Shown: positions 1-7,203 of the stretch, piece after piece
Layout: each line of letters starts with the position of its first letter
Position numbering within the stretch: position 1 is the stretch's first letter
Origin: Candidatus Acidiferrum typicum
GTDB taxonomy: Bacteria > Acidobacteriota > Terriglobia > Acidiferrales > UBA7541
Direction: 5' to 3'
Assembly (NCBI GenBank): GCA_002478115.1
Contig: DLMH01000011.1
Coordinates: 4,746 to 18,386 of the forward strand
Length of the DNA stretch: 13,641 nt
Notes under the pieces: generated by a model
The model's input: the letters and a program-made list of their open reading frames with translations, nothing else
What the model was told of the DNA's origin: nothing
The model's database searches: none
Made by a program: the position numbers and the translations under genes

Positions 1-485
1 TCATCGAGGAAGAGCACCCGCGGCCGATGCAGCGTGGACTGGGCGATTTCCAGGCGGCGGACCATGCCGCCGGAGTATTCGCCCACCAGGCGGCCGCCGT
101 CGGCAGTCAAGCCCATGAACTCCAAAGCCTCGCGGATGCGCGCCTGCTGCTCGCGGTGTGGTAGATCGTAGAGTTTGGCGAAGATGAGCAGGTTCTCATA
201 GCCGGTGAGCGAACCGTCCACGGAGACCGCCTGCGGCACATAACCGATGGATCGGCGAACGTCGACCGCCTGCCTGGTTATGGAGAAACCAGCCACGCGC
301 GCCTCGCCCGAGGAGGGCGGCAACAGTGTGGTGAGCATTTTGATCGTGGTGGTCTTGCCGGCCCCGTTGGAGCCGAGTAGGCCGAAGACCTCACCGGCGT
401 TGACCGAAAGGGTTAGAGCATCTACCGCCGTAAATGCGCCGAAGCGGCGTGTGAGGGTTTTGAGTTCAATAACAGTATCGCTCAT
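1..485 (-). CDS. ABC transporter ATP-binding protein, N-terminal part (runs off the left edge)
   Basis: Reading from an ATG at 483-485 on the minus strand gives 161 codons with no stop before the window edge. The protein begins MSDTVIELK and shows the ABC ATPase motifs in order: Walker A GSNGAGKTT near residue 42, Q-loop GYVPQ near residue 83, signature YSGGM near residue 136 (normally LSGGM), and Walker B VLFLDE at the edge. Family knowledge: this pattern is typical of DrrA/CcmA-like subunits of ABC-2 exporters, which hydrolyse ATP in the cytoplasm to drive a separate membrane permease. The permease would lie beyond the left edge. Only the nucleotide-binding half is visible, so the substrate cannot be named. 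I am very sure of the family and unsure of the transported molecule. Confidence 0.93.
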   Translation of the reverse strand, partial: MSDTVIELKTLTRRFGAFTAVDALTLSVNAGEVFGLLGSNGAGKTTTIKMLTTLLPPSSGEARVAGFSITRQAVDVRRSIGYVPQAVSVDGSLTGYENLLIFAKLYDLPHREQQARIREALEFMGLTADGGRLVGEYSGGMVRRLEIAQSTLHRPRVLFLD

Positions 486-508
486 AAGGAAATCGTCAAG
501 GCCAGGGC

Positions 509-690
509 TCAAACCAACTCCACGACCATCTTGCCGGCGTTTTACCCTTGGATAAGGCCGATGAAAGCAGCGGCTGTTTTGTCGATTCCTTTCACAACCG
601 CTTCCTTGTTCTTCAGCTTCCCGGCTTTGAGATAGCCCCCACTTTCTTTTCGAACCCGGCCTGACGTTCCAGCCAATCCCGAACTAGTAA
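509..690 (-). pseudogene. Decayed C-terminal remnant of an NADP-dependent (quinone) oxidoreductase
   Basis: Minus-strand reading from about 590 down to a TGA at 509-511 gives AAAFIGLIQG, a TAA stop (542-544), then NAGKMVVELV. This matches the conserved end of zinc-independent medium-chain oxidoreductases (AFIGLxxGxNxGKMVV), with the stop falling inside the GxN motif. Further upstream, GYLKAGKLKNKEAVVKGI continues the family pattern. A one-base phase change near 640 then links it to VRDWLERQAGFEKKVG in another frame. The remnant is about 60 residues of a protein that is normally about 340, so the NADP-binding domain is gone. No start codon or ribosome binding site is seen. The premature stop and frameshift are direct observations; the family identity comes from motif recognition. 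Confidence 0.72.
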
Positions 691-798
691 AAGCTTCCTT
701 GTGGGCCGTCTGTCAACCCCCGCCGCGTTGAAGCTCCTTCGCCCCTTGATACGCTTCCGTATGCACGCGATACACTCTGCTTCCCTAAATGGAGGTGT

Positions 799-1275
799 CT
801 ATTTCTCCGGCGCTTTGCCGGATTCGGCGGACCCCTCGGTGGCGCGAAGGCCGGTGATCGAATCAACGTGAATGCGGAAGAAGAGCGGAGTGATCGCGTG
901 GTCGCCCACTCTTATCTGACGCTCGCCTAATGCGTTTTGCCACCACAAGTAGCGCTTTCCTAACAGCGTCCGCGCATGTTCCCGCTCGGCGGTATATTGG
1001 GGCTCGGGCAATTCCTGATAGCGGCCAATGGCGATCACGCTCATCCACTGAGACTCGTTCGCGATTTCCTCAACTTCGAGGCAAACCTTGGGATTCGCTC
1101 GCATCCATTCGGTCTTCTGCCCGAAGGTCGAGAGGACGTAAATAAAGTCAGGCTCGTACGCAAAGTAGATCGGCACAACGTACGGCTGGTTATCGCGCGA
1201 GCAGCCGAGCCTTCCGAGTGAAGCGCTCGCCAGGAATGCGCGACACTCCTCGCCGCTCATCTGAGTGATCACCAT
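799..1275 (-). CDS. Pyridoxamine 5'-phosphate oxidase-like FMN-binding protein
   Basis: This 158-residue protein starts MVITQMSGEE and carries the split-barrel pattern of PPOX-like/NimA-like flavoproteins: a short helix EECRAFLASAS, then LGRLGC, then QPYVVPIYFAY, followed by WMRANPKVCLEVEEI, a typical FMN-site region. Family members bind FMN or F420 as dimers and reduce or sequester small substrates; the substrate here is unknown. A GTG six bases further upstream (1281) would add two residues. The ATG at 1258-1260 has a GGTGA element eight bases before it and is a credible alternative start. I prefer 1275 because related proteins usually begin with a few residues before the M-x-x-EEC helix. 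It lies about 70 bp downstream of the DUF2950 gene on the same strand and may be its operon partner. Confidence 0.85.
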   Translation of the reverse strand: MVITQMSGEECRAFLASASLGRLGCSRDNQPYVVPIYFAYEPDFIYVLSTFGQKTEWMRANPKVCLEVEEIANESQWMSVIAIGRYQELPEPQYTAEREHARTLLGKRYLWWQNALGERQIRVGDHAITPLFFRIHVDSITGLRATEGSAESGKAPEK

Positions 1276-1344
1276 CGCCACACGCCCATTCTTTGGAACA
1301 AACTTTTACGCCGCTTCGGGTTCGCGATTCCCAAACAGTGTCTT

Positions 1345-2328
1345 TTACTTGGTTGGCGGCTCGCCAGCGGTCTCTTCCGGCTGGTCTTCCGCCTTTTCCC
1401 AACTCGTATCGAGGTTGTATTCCTTCAGGGCTTTGCCGAGGGCATCGGTCTTCCTGCCGAGATCCTTCTGGTACGCGACTCCGTCCTCGCCAACGATGAA
1501 TGTCATCACGCCGGACGATCTATATTCCGCCGGAAAGGCCACAAAAGCGAAACCTTCGGTCATTTTGCCGTTAACGATATAGCTTTTCGCGCCGCCCGGG
1601 CTATTTTTCCCCTGATGCGTCAGGATGTGGAAATAGTAGCCGCGGTAAGGAACCGGGCCCCCTTCCAGGCTTTTGGCATTTTCCTCGGCAACGGCCCACG
1701 CCACCAGCGGCCCGATGGGGCTCTGCGGTTCACCTTCGGCAGCTTTCCAATAAAGGCCATTGTGCTGCCCTTCATCGCTAAAGATTTTCTGGGCGTACTC
1801 GTCGTGCTGTGCGGAGCGGTATTCCTTTTCCGCCGCGACGAGTTCCTGGCAAACACGAATCGCCGATATTTCATTCCGGCCAATTCGCCGGTACAAAATC
1901 TCTTTCTTGCCCGCATCGGTGTCGAAATACCACAATTTACCTCTGTTCACGAGCGGTATGGGCGTGGGCCAATTCTTCGCGCCGATGTACAAGACAGTGG
2001 TTCCATCCGGTTCTTTCACCAGACGGTGCATTTCCTGATATCTCTGCACGAAATCGGCGCGGCTCTGGACGTCCTCGGCTTCGTCTCCTGACGAGACAAT
2101 TTGCTTTCCGTCCGGTCCGAGGATCTCGATCATCGCTTTTTCGTCGTTACTCTGCGCTGCTGTGACCAGTGCCTTGCCCGCGTCTTCCGCCGATGAAAAT
2201 GTTTTCTGGCCCTGTTGCTGCGCCATGGAACGCGTGGGCAAGCACGCCGTCAAAAGGATAGCGACCGCAGCTAATTTAGGAAGATTCGCCCAATTCAATT
2301 TGTCGAAGTTCAGCTTCGCTCGCTGCAT
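1345..2328 (-). CDS. DUF2950 family secreted protein
   Basis: The 327-residue product starts MQRAKLNFDK. It has a hydrophobic signal segment (about residues 18-30) ending in LTAC and then SMAQQQ, so it may be either a lipoprotein or a Sec-secreted protein. The body has the hallmarks I associate with DUF2950: FSSAEDAGKALVTAA near the N-terminus, LGPDGKQIVSSGD, a central GKLWYFDTDAGKKEILYRRI, then PYRGYYFHILTHQG, and near the C-terminus VMTFIVGEDGVAYQKDLG. The family's biochemical role is not known. An upstream in-frame ATG at 2343 overlaps a GGAG element that sits nine bases before the chosen ATG, so the downstream ATG is the better start. The gene lies 57 bp after the DUF3300 gene on the same strand. 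In acidobacterial genomes these two families are, to my knowledge, often adjacent, which suggests a shared envelope role. Confidence 0.9.
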   Translation of the reverse strand: MQRAKLNFDKLNWANLPKLAAVAILLTACLPTRSMAQQQGQKTFSSAEDAGKALVTAAQSNDEKAMIEILGPDGKQIVSSGDEAEDVQSRADFVQRYQEMHRLVKEPDGTTVLYIGAKNWPTPIPLVNRGKLWYFDTDAGKKEILYRRIGRNEISAIRVCQELVAAEKEYRSAQHDEYAQKIFSDEGQHNGLYWKAAEGEPQSPIGPLVAWAVAEENAKSLEGGPVPYRGYYFHILTHQGKNSPGGAKSYIVNGKMTEGFAFVAFPAEYRSSGVMTFIVGEDGVAYQKDLGRKTDALGKALKEYNLDTSWEKAEDQPEETAGEPPTK

Positions 2329-2385
2329 ATGGCTTTTCTCCATTTCTAAATTTCACGATTCACCAGGAACACAACGAAACTTCGA

Positions 2386-3579
2386 TTAACGATGCTTTCC
2401 GCCACCGCCGGCATGCGCTGCTCCGCCAGCATGCACCGCTCCGCCGCCGAAGCTAGCGCTCCCGCGTGACGAATAACTCTTTGTCTGTCCGCCGTGGTCG
2501 TAGTTACTGAACGCGCCCGACTTCACACCTCTCTGACCGTTAGGTGCAGCATATCCTCGGGCTGCCCTGGTGTTTCCCTCGAATGGCCTTGCCGATGCAC
2601 CGGGGCGGTTGGCGGCTCCGCCGCGCGCGCCCATGCTCCCGCTGGGAGGCCTGTTCCCCGCGTTGCGAGCGTTAACTCCGCCGCGGGCGCCGTTGACTCC
2701 GCGCGCGCTGCCACCGCGGGAGTAGGCGTTCCGGTTATAGAACGTCCTACTCGGAGAGTAGTACCTGCCGTGGTTGTAGATTGCGTAGTGGTTGTGCCAA
2801 TCGAATCCCCAATGCCCCCAGCCCCATCCGTATCCGCCGTAGAAGCCGATTCCGAAGCCGAGTCCGAACGAGAGGTACGGGCCGCCAAACCAGATTCCAG
2901 GATACGGGTACCATCCCGGCCACGGTCCTATTGGGCCTCCGTAAACCAGCCACGGATCGTACGCGGGGATGTAAACGGTATCGGGGTTGGCCGGCTGAAT
3001 ACTAATCGTCGAGTCTTGCGTCGTTACGGTCTGCTGCGGCGTGCTTTTAAGATTGCCGGCATCTTCCGCTTTCTGGCGCATCACCTGTACGGCATCCATC
3101 ACATCCTGTTCCTGGTTGTAGTAGGCATCGCCCAGAGATGACGTCCAGGAGAGGTTCTTGTCCATATTTCCAAGGACGGAGGGAAATGGAGCGAGCGCCT
3201 TGACGCTTGGGTCCCAGGGCTGTTGGTCCACAGCTTGACCCAAAGCGTCGCCCTTCAAATCAAGATGCGCTTGCACCCATCGGTCGGCCTCGACGACTTG
3301 CTCGGGAAACGTGGACGCCGCTAGGATCTGCGCCACCAGCGAATCCGGATACAGCGCAATCGGAGCCACCAGTTGCTGCAACTGCTCGGGAGTCTGTTGC
3401 GTGTACGCGGGCGCCTGCGCGGCCTGCACCGGGGGCTGGGCGGGGGCTTGCGCGTCCTGATACGCCGCCAGGTTCTGTGGCCAAGTTGCGAACAACAGCG
3501 CCAGCGACATCAGGGAAACCAAAATCTGTTTGCCCGCTTGCGCTCTTGAAAAGCCTCGCACGCCTTCGATAATGTTCAT
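2386..3579 (-). CDS. DUF3300 family secreted protein with Gly/Trp/Tyr-rich and Arg/Gly-rich tail
   Basis: The 397-residue product has three parts. A signal peptide covers about residues 1-40 (hydrophobic run LVSLMSLALLFATW, then NLAAYQ). A DUF3300 domain covers about 65-215, recognised by LVAPIALYPDSLVAQILAAS, the VVEADRWVQ helix, QPWDPSVKALAPFPSVL and PANPDTVYIPAYDPW. A low-complexity C-terminal half follows: first Gly/Trp/Tyr-rich, then Arg/Gly/Asn/Ala-rich, ending in His/Gly repeats. The family is widespread in Gram-negative bacteria, with no known enzymatic role. The reading frame is open 33 codons further upstream, but the chosen ATG has a perfect AGGAGG nine bases before it. The tail may be disordered or adhesive; that is inference from composition only. 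Confidence 0.92.
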   Translation of the reverse strand: MNIIEGVRGFSRAQAGKQILVSLMSLALLFATWPQNLAAYQDAQAPAQPPVQAAQAPAYTQQTPEQLQQLVAPIALYPDSLVAQILAASTFPEQVVEADRWVQAHLDLKGDALGQAVDQQPWDPSVKALAPFPSVLGNMDKNLSWTSSLGDAYYNQEQDVMDAVQVMRQKAEDAGNLKSTPQQTVTTQDSTISIQPANPDTVYIPAYDPWLVYGGPIGPWPGWYPYPGIWFGGPYLSFGLGFGIGFYGGYGWGWGHWGFDWHNHYAIYNHGRYYSPSRTFYNRNAYSRGGSARGVNGARGGVNARNAGNRPPSGSMGARGGAANRPGASARPFEGNTRAARGYAAPNGQRGVKSGAFSNYDHGGQTKSYSSRGSASFGGGAVHAGGAAHAGGGGKHR

Positions 3580-3707
3580 GTTCTCTACCCTCCTCTGCAC
3601 CTTCATCAGTTCAGGCCTCATATACTTATAGACGCGCAAATCACAGTTTACGTTACTATTTCCGATATCTCCGAGCATGCCCTCGAGCTCGCCGGCAAGC
3701 GCCGATG

Positions 3708-4355
3708 CTATCTCCTCGACGATGCTGTTTGCGCCTTGACGATCGGCTTGTTGGCTCCAGTGACAACCGGCGGGCTGCCTGCGGCTTCGATCCCACCTGT
3801 TTCATGGACAGAAGTATCACCTTCTGCGGACAACCCTGGCTTCGTCTCGACGCGAACGCTCCTCGCTGGGGCCGCTTTTGGCATCACTACCTCGAGTCTT
3901 CCATCGTTGAATGACGCCTTGGCCTTCGAGAGATCCACCTCACACGGCAAATCGATGACGTGGAACATCAACTGCGCGTGCCTATGCGAATGGGGGTGCT
4001 TTTCAGATTTGTGGTTTTCTCGGGGCTCGGTTTTTCCGCTGATGCTCAATCGGCGAGGCTCGAGACTCACCTTGATCTCCTGCCTGTGGAATCCAGGAAC
4101 TTCGGCACGTGCGGTAAGCCGTTCTCCAGATTCCGAGAGGTGGAACTTCACAGGCGTGAGTAGCTCGGATTCCGCGAGGAACCAATCCTCCCGGTCGTTT
4201 CCGTGCATGCATCCACGGGCCTCGAACATCTCGAAGGCGCGCCGGGCAATCAGGTTGAATACGTCTTGTGTATGTTCGAAAAGTTCATGAATGGATACGA
4301 GATTCACATCAGTGCTGATTTTTATAGATGATTCAAGTGAAGAATGGTGTGTCAT
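3708..4355 (-). CDS. DUF2934-Hsp20 fusion small heat-shock protein
   Basis: The 215-residue product starts MTHHSSLESS, with AAGGAAG a few bases before the ATG; the frame is open 31 codons further upstream but lacks such a site. Residues about 36-66 form a DUF2934 segment (IARRAFEMFEARG, then DREDWFLAESEL). Residues about 70-165 form an alpha-crystallin domain with AEVPGFHRQEIKVSLE, LSISGK, and the closing motif FNDGRLEVVMPKA. Small heat-shock proteins hold unfolding proteins as ATP-independent oligomers in the cytoplasm. Odd points: a His-rich stretch (HKSEKHPHSHRH, about 115-126) sits in the mid-domain loop, and a 45-residue acidic/Pro/Gly tail follows the domain. An inverted repeat at 4374-4391 lies in the presumed leader. 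Confidence 0.92.
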   Translation of the reverse strand: MTHHSSLESSIKISTDVNLVSIHELFEHTQDVFNLIARRAFEMFEARGCMHGNDREDWFLAESELLTPVKFHLSESGERLTARAEVPGFHRQEIKVSLEPRRLSISGKTEPRENHKSEKHPHSHRHAQLMFHVIDLPCEVDLSKAKASFNDGRLEVVMPKAAPARSVRVETKPGLSAEGDTSVHETGGIEAAGSPPVVTGANKPIVKAQTASSRR

Positions 4356-4373
4356 GGCTTGCTTCCTTTCTGT

Positions 4374-4391
4374 GGAACAATGCCTTGTTCC
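4374..4391 (-). promoter_or_regulatory. Inverted repeat in the presumed leader of the hsp20 gene
   Basis: GGAACAA-TGCC-TTGTTCC is a perfect 7-bp inverted repeat with a 4-base loop, ending 18 bp upstream of the hsp20 ATG and just 5' of its Shine-Dalgarno sequence. It could be an operator or a leader hairpin. It is not the CIRCE element and does not contain the ROSE-type anti-SD motif. No function is proven. Confidence 0.45.
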
Positions 4392-4750
4392 CGCGCTCGA
4401 AGAGACAGGGGCATCCTTCGGTTGCACCCCGTTCTCCGCAAAGATCACGCGGCTCCAGCCTTGGGAACCGGCTAGTTAACCGGCGGTCCGGCAGCTAAGC
4501 ACCAAGCCATTTCATCGAGTACGCTCGCAAACTCCGAAGGCGGGAGTGCTTCTCACCGTTCAGACGGCCAAGCTCCTGCGGCCGGACTTGCAGTGCGTAC
4601 TGGGCTCTTGCTCTGATGAACAGTCCCCGAGCCCCTCAACTGTGAAGGCAAATGTCCACAAAGAACTCGCAAGTGTTTTGTCATGCCGGGCTCAAACCCA
4701 ATCCGCCACACCGTGACATAGGAGCAATTCAGAGCTCCGTCCCTTGGAGA
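4392..4750. other. Intergenic stretch between hsp20 and the SYLF gene, no gene seen
   Basis: About 360 bp separate the hsp20 leader from the SYLF stop codon. Reading all frames shows no recognisable protein motif or well-supported start. It presumably holds the hsp20 promoter, but no convincing -35/-10 pair was found. A partial half-site CTGTTCATC (minus strand, about 4615-4623) resembles one arm of the island's palindrome but lacks the second arm. Confidence 0.4.
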
Positions 4751-5443
4751 TCACGACTTGGCTTTGGCTTCCTGGACATATTTGCCAATTTCGTCTAGCA
4801 GTGCTCGTGCCGATTCAGGTACGGCAACCTTGCCGCTTAGGATTTCATGGCGGTCCACATGTTCGCCATACATGGCTTCGTCTCCACTTTTGTCGGCTTG
4901 CACCACGGCACCGTCCAGGCTCACCCCAGCGAAAACGCCTTTGGCGCGCGAATAAGACAGAATCTCTGCTTTCAGTTTAGCGTCCGTGTCGGCAGAGGCG
5001 TGCCGGCCCACTGGCCCGGCTGCTACGGAGGCGTCGGCTCCGATCTTGAATTTGTCACTGAGCAGGCTTTGCAAGGCGTGATCGTTCATAAAGAGCATTA
5101 CCAGGTCGGTGGAAGAGCCCCCGATCTGATAACCCACGCTCCCGCCTTCAATAGCCACAAACATGGGGGCGCTCCAGCCATGCCCGGTGCGACAGGTTGC
5201 CAGCCCCCTGCCGTAGTTGCCGCCGAATATGAAGGCGAACTTCACGTCCCCTGGAATGATGGCAATACATTTCGCCGATTCCAGTAGCTCCTGAGGAATA
5301 CTCTGATCTGGGGTGTTCATGATTTCCCTGAAGACCTGGGCAGCCTTGTGGATGCGATTAACGTCATCCTCGCGATCCGAGGCGACGGCATTTAGAGTTA
5401 CAAGCAGACCTAGCGTTGTGACGATCAAAAGACGTTTCAACAT
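4751..5443 (-). CDS. Secreted SYLF-domain (YSC84-like) lipid-binding protein
   Basis: The 230-residue product begins MLKRLLIVTTLGLLVTLNA, a clear signal peptide with likely cleavage after AVA. The rest is one SYLF domain: IPQELLESAKCIAIIPG, the glycine-rich FGGNYGRGLATCR, then SAPMFVAIEGGSVGYQIGGS with DLVMLFMN, and SYSRAKGVFAGVSLDGAVV near residue 165. In eukaryotes SYLF (Ysc84/SH3YL1) binds phosphoinositides; bacterial members are periplasmic or outer-membrane-associated and of uncertain role. A GGAGGGAG sequence lies about eight bases before the ATG, fixing the start. It is well separated from hsp20 (about 395 bp) and from the next upstream gene (266 bp), so it is probably transcribed alone. 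Confidence 0.93.
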   Translation of the reverse strand: MLKRLLIVTTLGLLVTLNAVASDREDDVNRIHKAAQVFREIMNTPDQSIPQELLESAKCIAIIPGDVKFAFIFGGNYGRGLATCRTGHGWSAPMFVAIEGGSVGYQIGGSSTDLVMLFMNDHALQSLLSDKFKIGADASVAAGPVGRHASADTDAKLKAEILSYSRAKGVFAGVSLDGAVVQADKSGDEAMYGEHVDRHEILSGKVAVPESARALLDEIGKYVQEAKAKS

Positions 5444-5505
5444 TTATTGATCTCCCTCCAAGTTTGAACTCACTAACCGAAACGCACCGCCAATTCATTG
5501 ATTCC

Positions 5506-5523
5506 CGAACTCGGCTCAGTTCG
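5506..5523. repeat. Inverted repeat upstream of the SYLF gene
   Basis: CGAACT-N6-AGTTCG is a perfect 6-bp inverted repeat, 63-80 bp upstream of the SYLF start codon, so it sits where an operator could be. It superficially recalls a LexA box, but the spacer is too long for the known GAAC-N4-GTTC form. Function unknown. Confidence 0.35.
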
Positions 5524-5677
5524 CCCAGGTGTGAATCACTAGCGCAAATCAATGCGACGGTCGCGGGCAAACTGGGTTTTTGGTTCTTAACCTACGCCTT
5601 TTCATCAAGTAGTTTCCCCCCGCTAGCGGACCTGGACTTTTCGCAGACGCATTTCGTGCGAACACACCGATGCGCTA

Positions 5678-5696
5678 TTGCGGGTTCTTCCCGCAA
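5678..5696 (-). terminator. Stem-loop after the small secreted peptide gene
   Basis: TTGCGGG-TTCTT-CCCGCAA forms a perfect 7-bp stem with a 5-base loop, 13 bp downstream of the stop of the minus-strand peptide gene. There is no clear U-run after it, so it may be a weak intrinsic terminator or an mRNA-end stabiliser for the metallothionein-to-peptide gene group. Confidence 0.5.
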
Positions 5697-5709
5697 GCGG
5701 GGAGGAGCC

Positions 5710-5844
5710 TTAGGGCAAACGTACTATTATTCTTGGTTCATGACGGCCCCGACGATGCCGATGGTGATGCCCGTAGGCGGGCGCAGGGCACAGGGCGCCC
5801 AAAGTAAATATCAGCAACAGTGCAGCCAAAATCGATTTGTACAT
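5710..5844 (-). CDS. Small His/Arg-rich secreted peptide (44 aa), unrecognised
   Basis: A strong GGGGGAGG sequence precedes the ATG at 5842-5844. The product starts MYKSILAALLLIFTLGALC, a classic short signal peptide with likely cleavage after PAPAYG or nearby. The mature part is only about 20 residues: three consecutive His, then RHRRGRHEPRIIVRLP and stop. I know of similar tiny His/Arg-rich exported peptides in soil bacteria, but no characterised family. The gene lies 51 bp after the 295-residue secreted protein on the same strand, followed by a stem-loop. The composition suggests metal or polyanion binding, which is inference. The good ribosome binding site and signal peptide make it a credible gene despite its length. 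Confidence 0.6.
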   Translation of the reverse strand: MYKSILAALLLIFTLGALCPAPAYGHHHRHRRGRHEPRIIVRLP

Positions 5845-5895
5845 GATTTTCCTCCCCCTCTATGGGTTACTCGGGCTTGTTCCGATCGGTCTTGT

Positions 5896-6783
5896 TTAAG
5901 GTGCGGGCGGAGCTTTTGGTGCAGGCGCGGCTCCGGCGGCGGGTTTCCGCGCGGGCTTTGCGGCCGGCTCAGGCGCCCAGTATTGTGGATCGGCATCGAT
6001 CCAGGATTTCTCAACGTAGCTCCATTCCGGAATCACCATCCAGATGTTGTCCTCGACGCTGGCCACGCTCTCCTCGGAAAGCTTGTTCATCCGGTGTCTT
6101 CCTTCGTCGCCCAGCGCAGCGCCGAAATCCTTCTTATGCGCCAGACCAGTGTCCACATCCTTGAGGGACGCCATCGGGACCAAGACAAGATAGGCGTCCG
6201 TCACACCCGTCAGTCCTTCGTAAGTCGCCCAGGGGACGTTTTGGCCGCTCTTGAGGCTGGCGTCGCGATAAAGCTTCGTCAATTCCACGAACTGGTCGAC
6301 GTGACCGGTGTGCATATGGAAGATGATCACCTCCCAGTAATGGGAGTGCGGTATGTCCGCTCCGGCGACGTTGTTGCTGAGGTCGGAGCGGTAATGCCAG
6401 ATGGTGTAGCGGATCTCGGATACGTTAGGGGCCTGGCGCGTATCCAGCGCGTCAAACTTAGCGTCGATCGCCGCGTTGCCGAGTTCCCACTCCTCGTTCT
6501 TTTGCAGCGCCTCGTAAGAATCGTAGCCGTAGAGATAAATCGCTCGAGGTGAGCCCGTCAGGGCCTGCATCACCACGAAGTGCGTCGGGTCCTTGAGTTG
6601 CTGCGACAGGGCAGGGTATTGTGAAGCAACCTTGTCGTAGGGTCCATCCTGGTAGGGTTTTATGTTGTTCGTTTCGATGTTGAGGATGTTGGGTGGCGGA
6701 ACTGGCGGAGTTTGTGCCTGTGCGGCCAGGGAGCCTGCCAATGCCAGGGACAATCCGGCGACGGAACATAACCATTTCTTCAT
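5896..6783 (-). CDS. Secreted protein of unrecognised family, possibly two ferredoxin-like halves
   Basis: The 295-residue product has a signal peptide (MKKWLCSVAGLSLALAGS, then AAQAQ) and a GGAGGT element eight bases before the ATG. I do not recognise a named family. Residues about 35-105 and 150-250 each show a strand-helix-strand pattern with hydrophobic edges: HFVVMQAL then AIYLYGYDSYEAL in the first, and WEVIIFHMHTGHVDQFVEL then AYLVLVPMASLKDVD in the second. This is reminiscent of NIPSNAP/ABM-type ferredoxin-like folds arranged as a tandem. The last 30 residues are Pro/Ala/Lys-rich and probably disordered. It sits 63 bp downstream of the metallothionein gene and 51 bp upstream of the small peptide gene, all on one strand, so the three may be co-transcribed. 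Confidence 0.75.
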   Translation of the reverse strand: MKKWLCSVAGLSLALAGSLAAQAQTPPVPPPNILNIETNNIKPYQDGPYDKVASQYPALSQQLKDPTHFVVMQALTGSPRAIYLYGYDSYEALQKNEEWELGNAAIDAKFDALDTRQAPNVSEIRYTIWHYRSDLSNNVAGADIPHSHYWEVIIFHMHTGHVDQFVELTKLYRDASLKSGQNVPWATYEGLTGVTDAYLVLVPMASLKDVDTGLAHKKDFGAALGDEGRHRMNKLSEESVASVEDNIWMVIPEWSYVEKSWIDADPQYWAPEPAAKPARKPAAGAAPAPKAPPAP

Positions 6784-6846
6784 GTCTGCCCACCTCCAGG
6801 GGGCCAGAACCTACATGGCTGTTTCACCAACTGCTGAACACATTTC

Positions 6847-7032
6847 TTATTCGGACGTTCTGCCCTTGCAGCCGGGATGTCCGCACGCACAATCGACGTC
6901 CGGCGTCTTTTCCATTGCCGCGCACTCGGTGCTGCAATACTTGCCCGACGTGATCACGCACGAACAAACGGGGTGAGCACACTTCTGGCCTTTCGCAGTT
7001 GTCATTTCTTTATTCTTATTCGCAGTCTCCAT
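6847..7032 (-). CDS. Bacterial metallothionein (SmtA/BmtA-like)
   Basis: The 61-residue product starts METANKNKEM; an AGGTGGGAG element lies a few bases before the ATG. The core has nine cysteines and histidines in the bacterial metallothionein order: CAHPVCSC, then GKYCSTECA, then DCACGHPGC. This matches the SmtA-type zinc-finger-like fold that binds about four Zn or Cd ions through Cys and His. It acts in the cytoplasm to buffer or detoxify metals. The frame extends 30 codons further upstream without a credible site, and that extension would overlap the promoter element at 7077-7119. A second internal ATG (nine codons in) is possible. The upstream palindrome suggests control by a Crp/Fnr-type activator rather than by an SmtB-type repressor. 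Confidence 0.92.
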   Translation of the reverse strand: METANKNKEMTTAKGQKCAHPVCSCVITSGKYCSTECAAMEKTPDVDCACGHPGCKGRTSE

Positions 7033-7076
7033 TTTTTCTCCCACCTGCGGGCCAACAGCGGATGACCCCAGGCAGT

Positions 7077-7119
7077 ATCTTAGACACTCGGGAAAAGCGT
7101 TTCTGTCCAAAAAAGAACA
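7077..7119 (-). promoter_or_regulatory. Composite promoter A: TGTYC-N6-GRACA palindrome with -10 hexamer (metallothionein)
   Basis: On the plus strand, TGTCC-AAAAAA-GAACA lies at 7104-7119. Read toward the metallothionein gene, a TAAGAT hexamer (7082-7077) follows after exactly 21 bp, placing the palindrome centre at -41.5 of the predicted start (about 7070). The octamer TCTAAGAT recurs at the same distance in promoter B. Confidence 0.62.
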
Positions 7120-7203
7120 CATTTCAATTTTGGTTGCAGAGTGGCAACCGCAGATATGGATGATCGTACGCAGGCTTTCGCGATAGGCGCTGCCAGGATA
7201 CGT

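Noticed and set aside
5506..5523. LexA/SOS box upstream of the SYLF gene
   Set aside because: The half-sites look similar, but the CGAAC-N8-GTTCG spacing does not fit the known GAAC-N4-GTTC box and the gene is not an SOS type.
5464..6552. 362-codon plus-strand open frame opposite the secreted protein gene
   Set aside because: Antisense shadow of a minus-strand gene with signal peptide and ribosome site; its own translation is Arg/Cys-rich with no motif.
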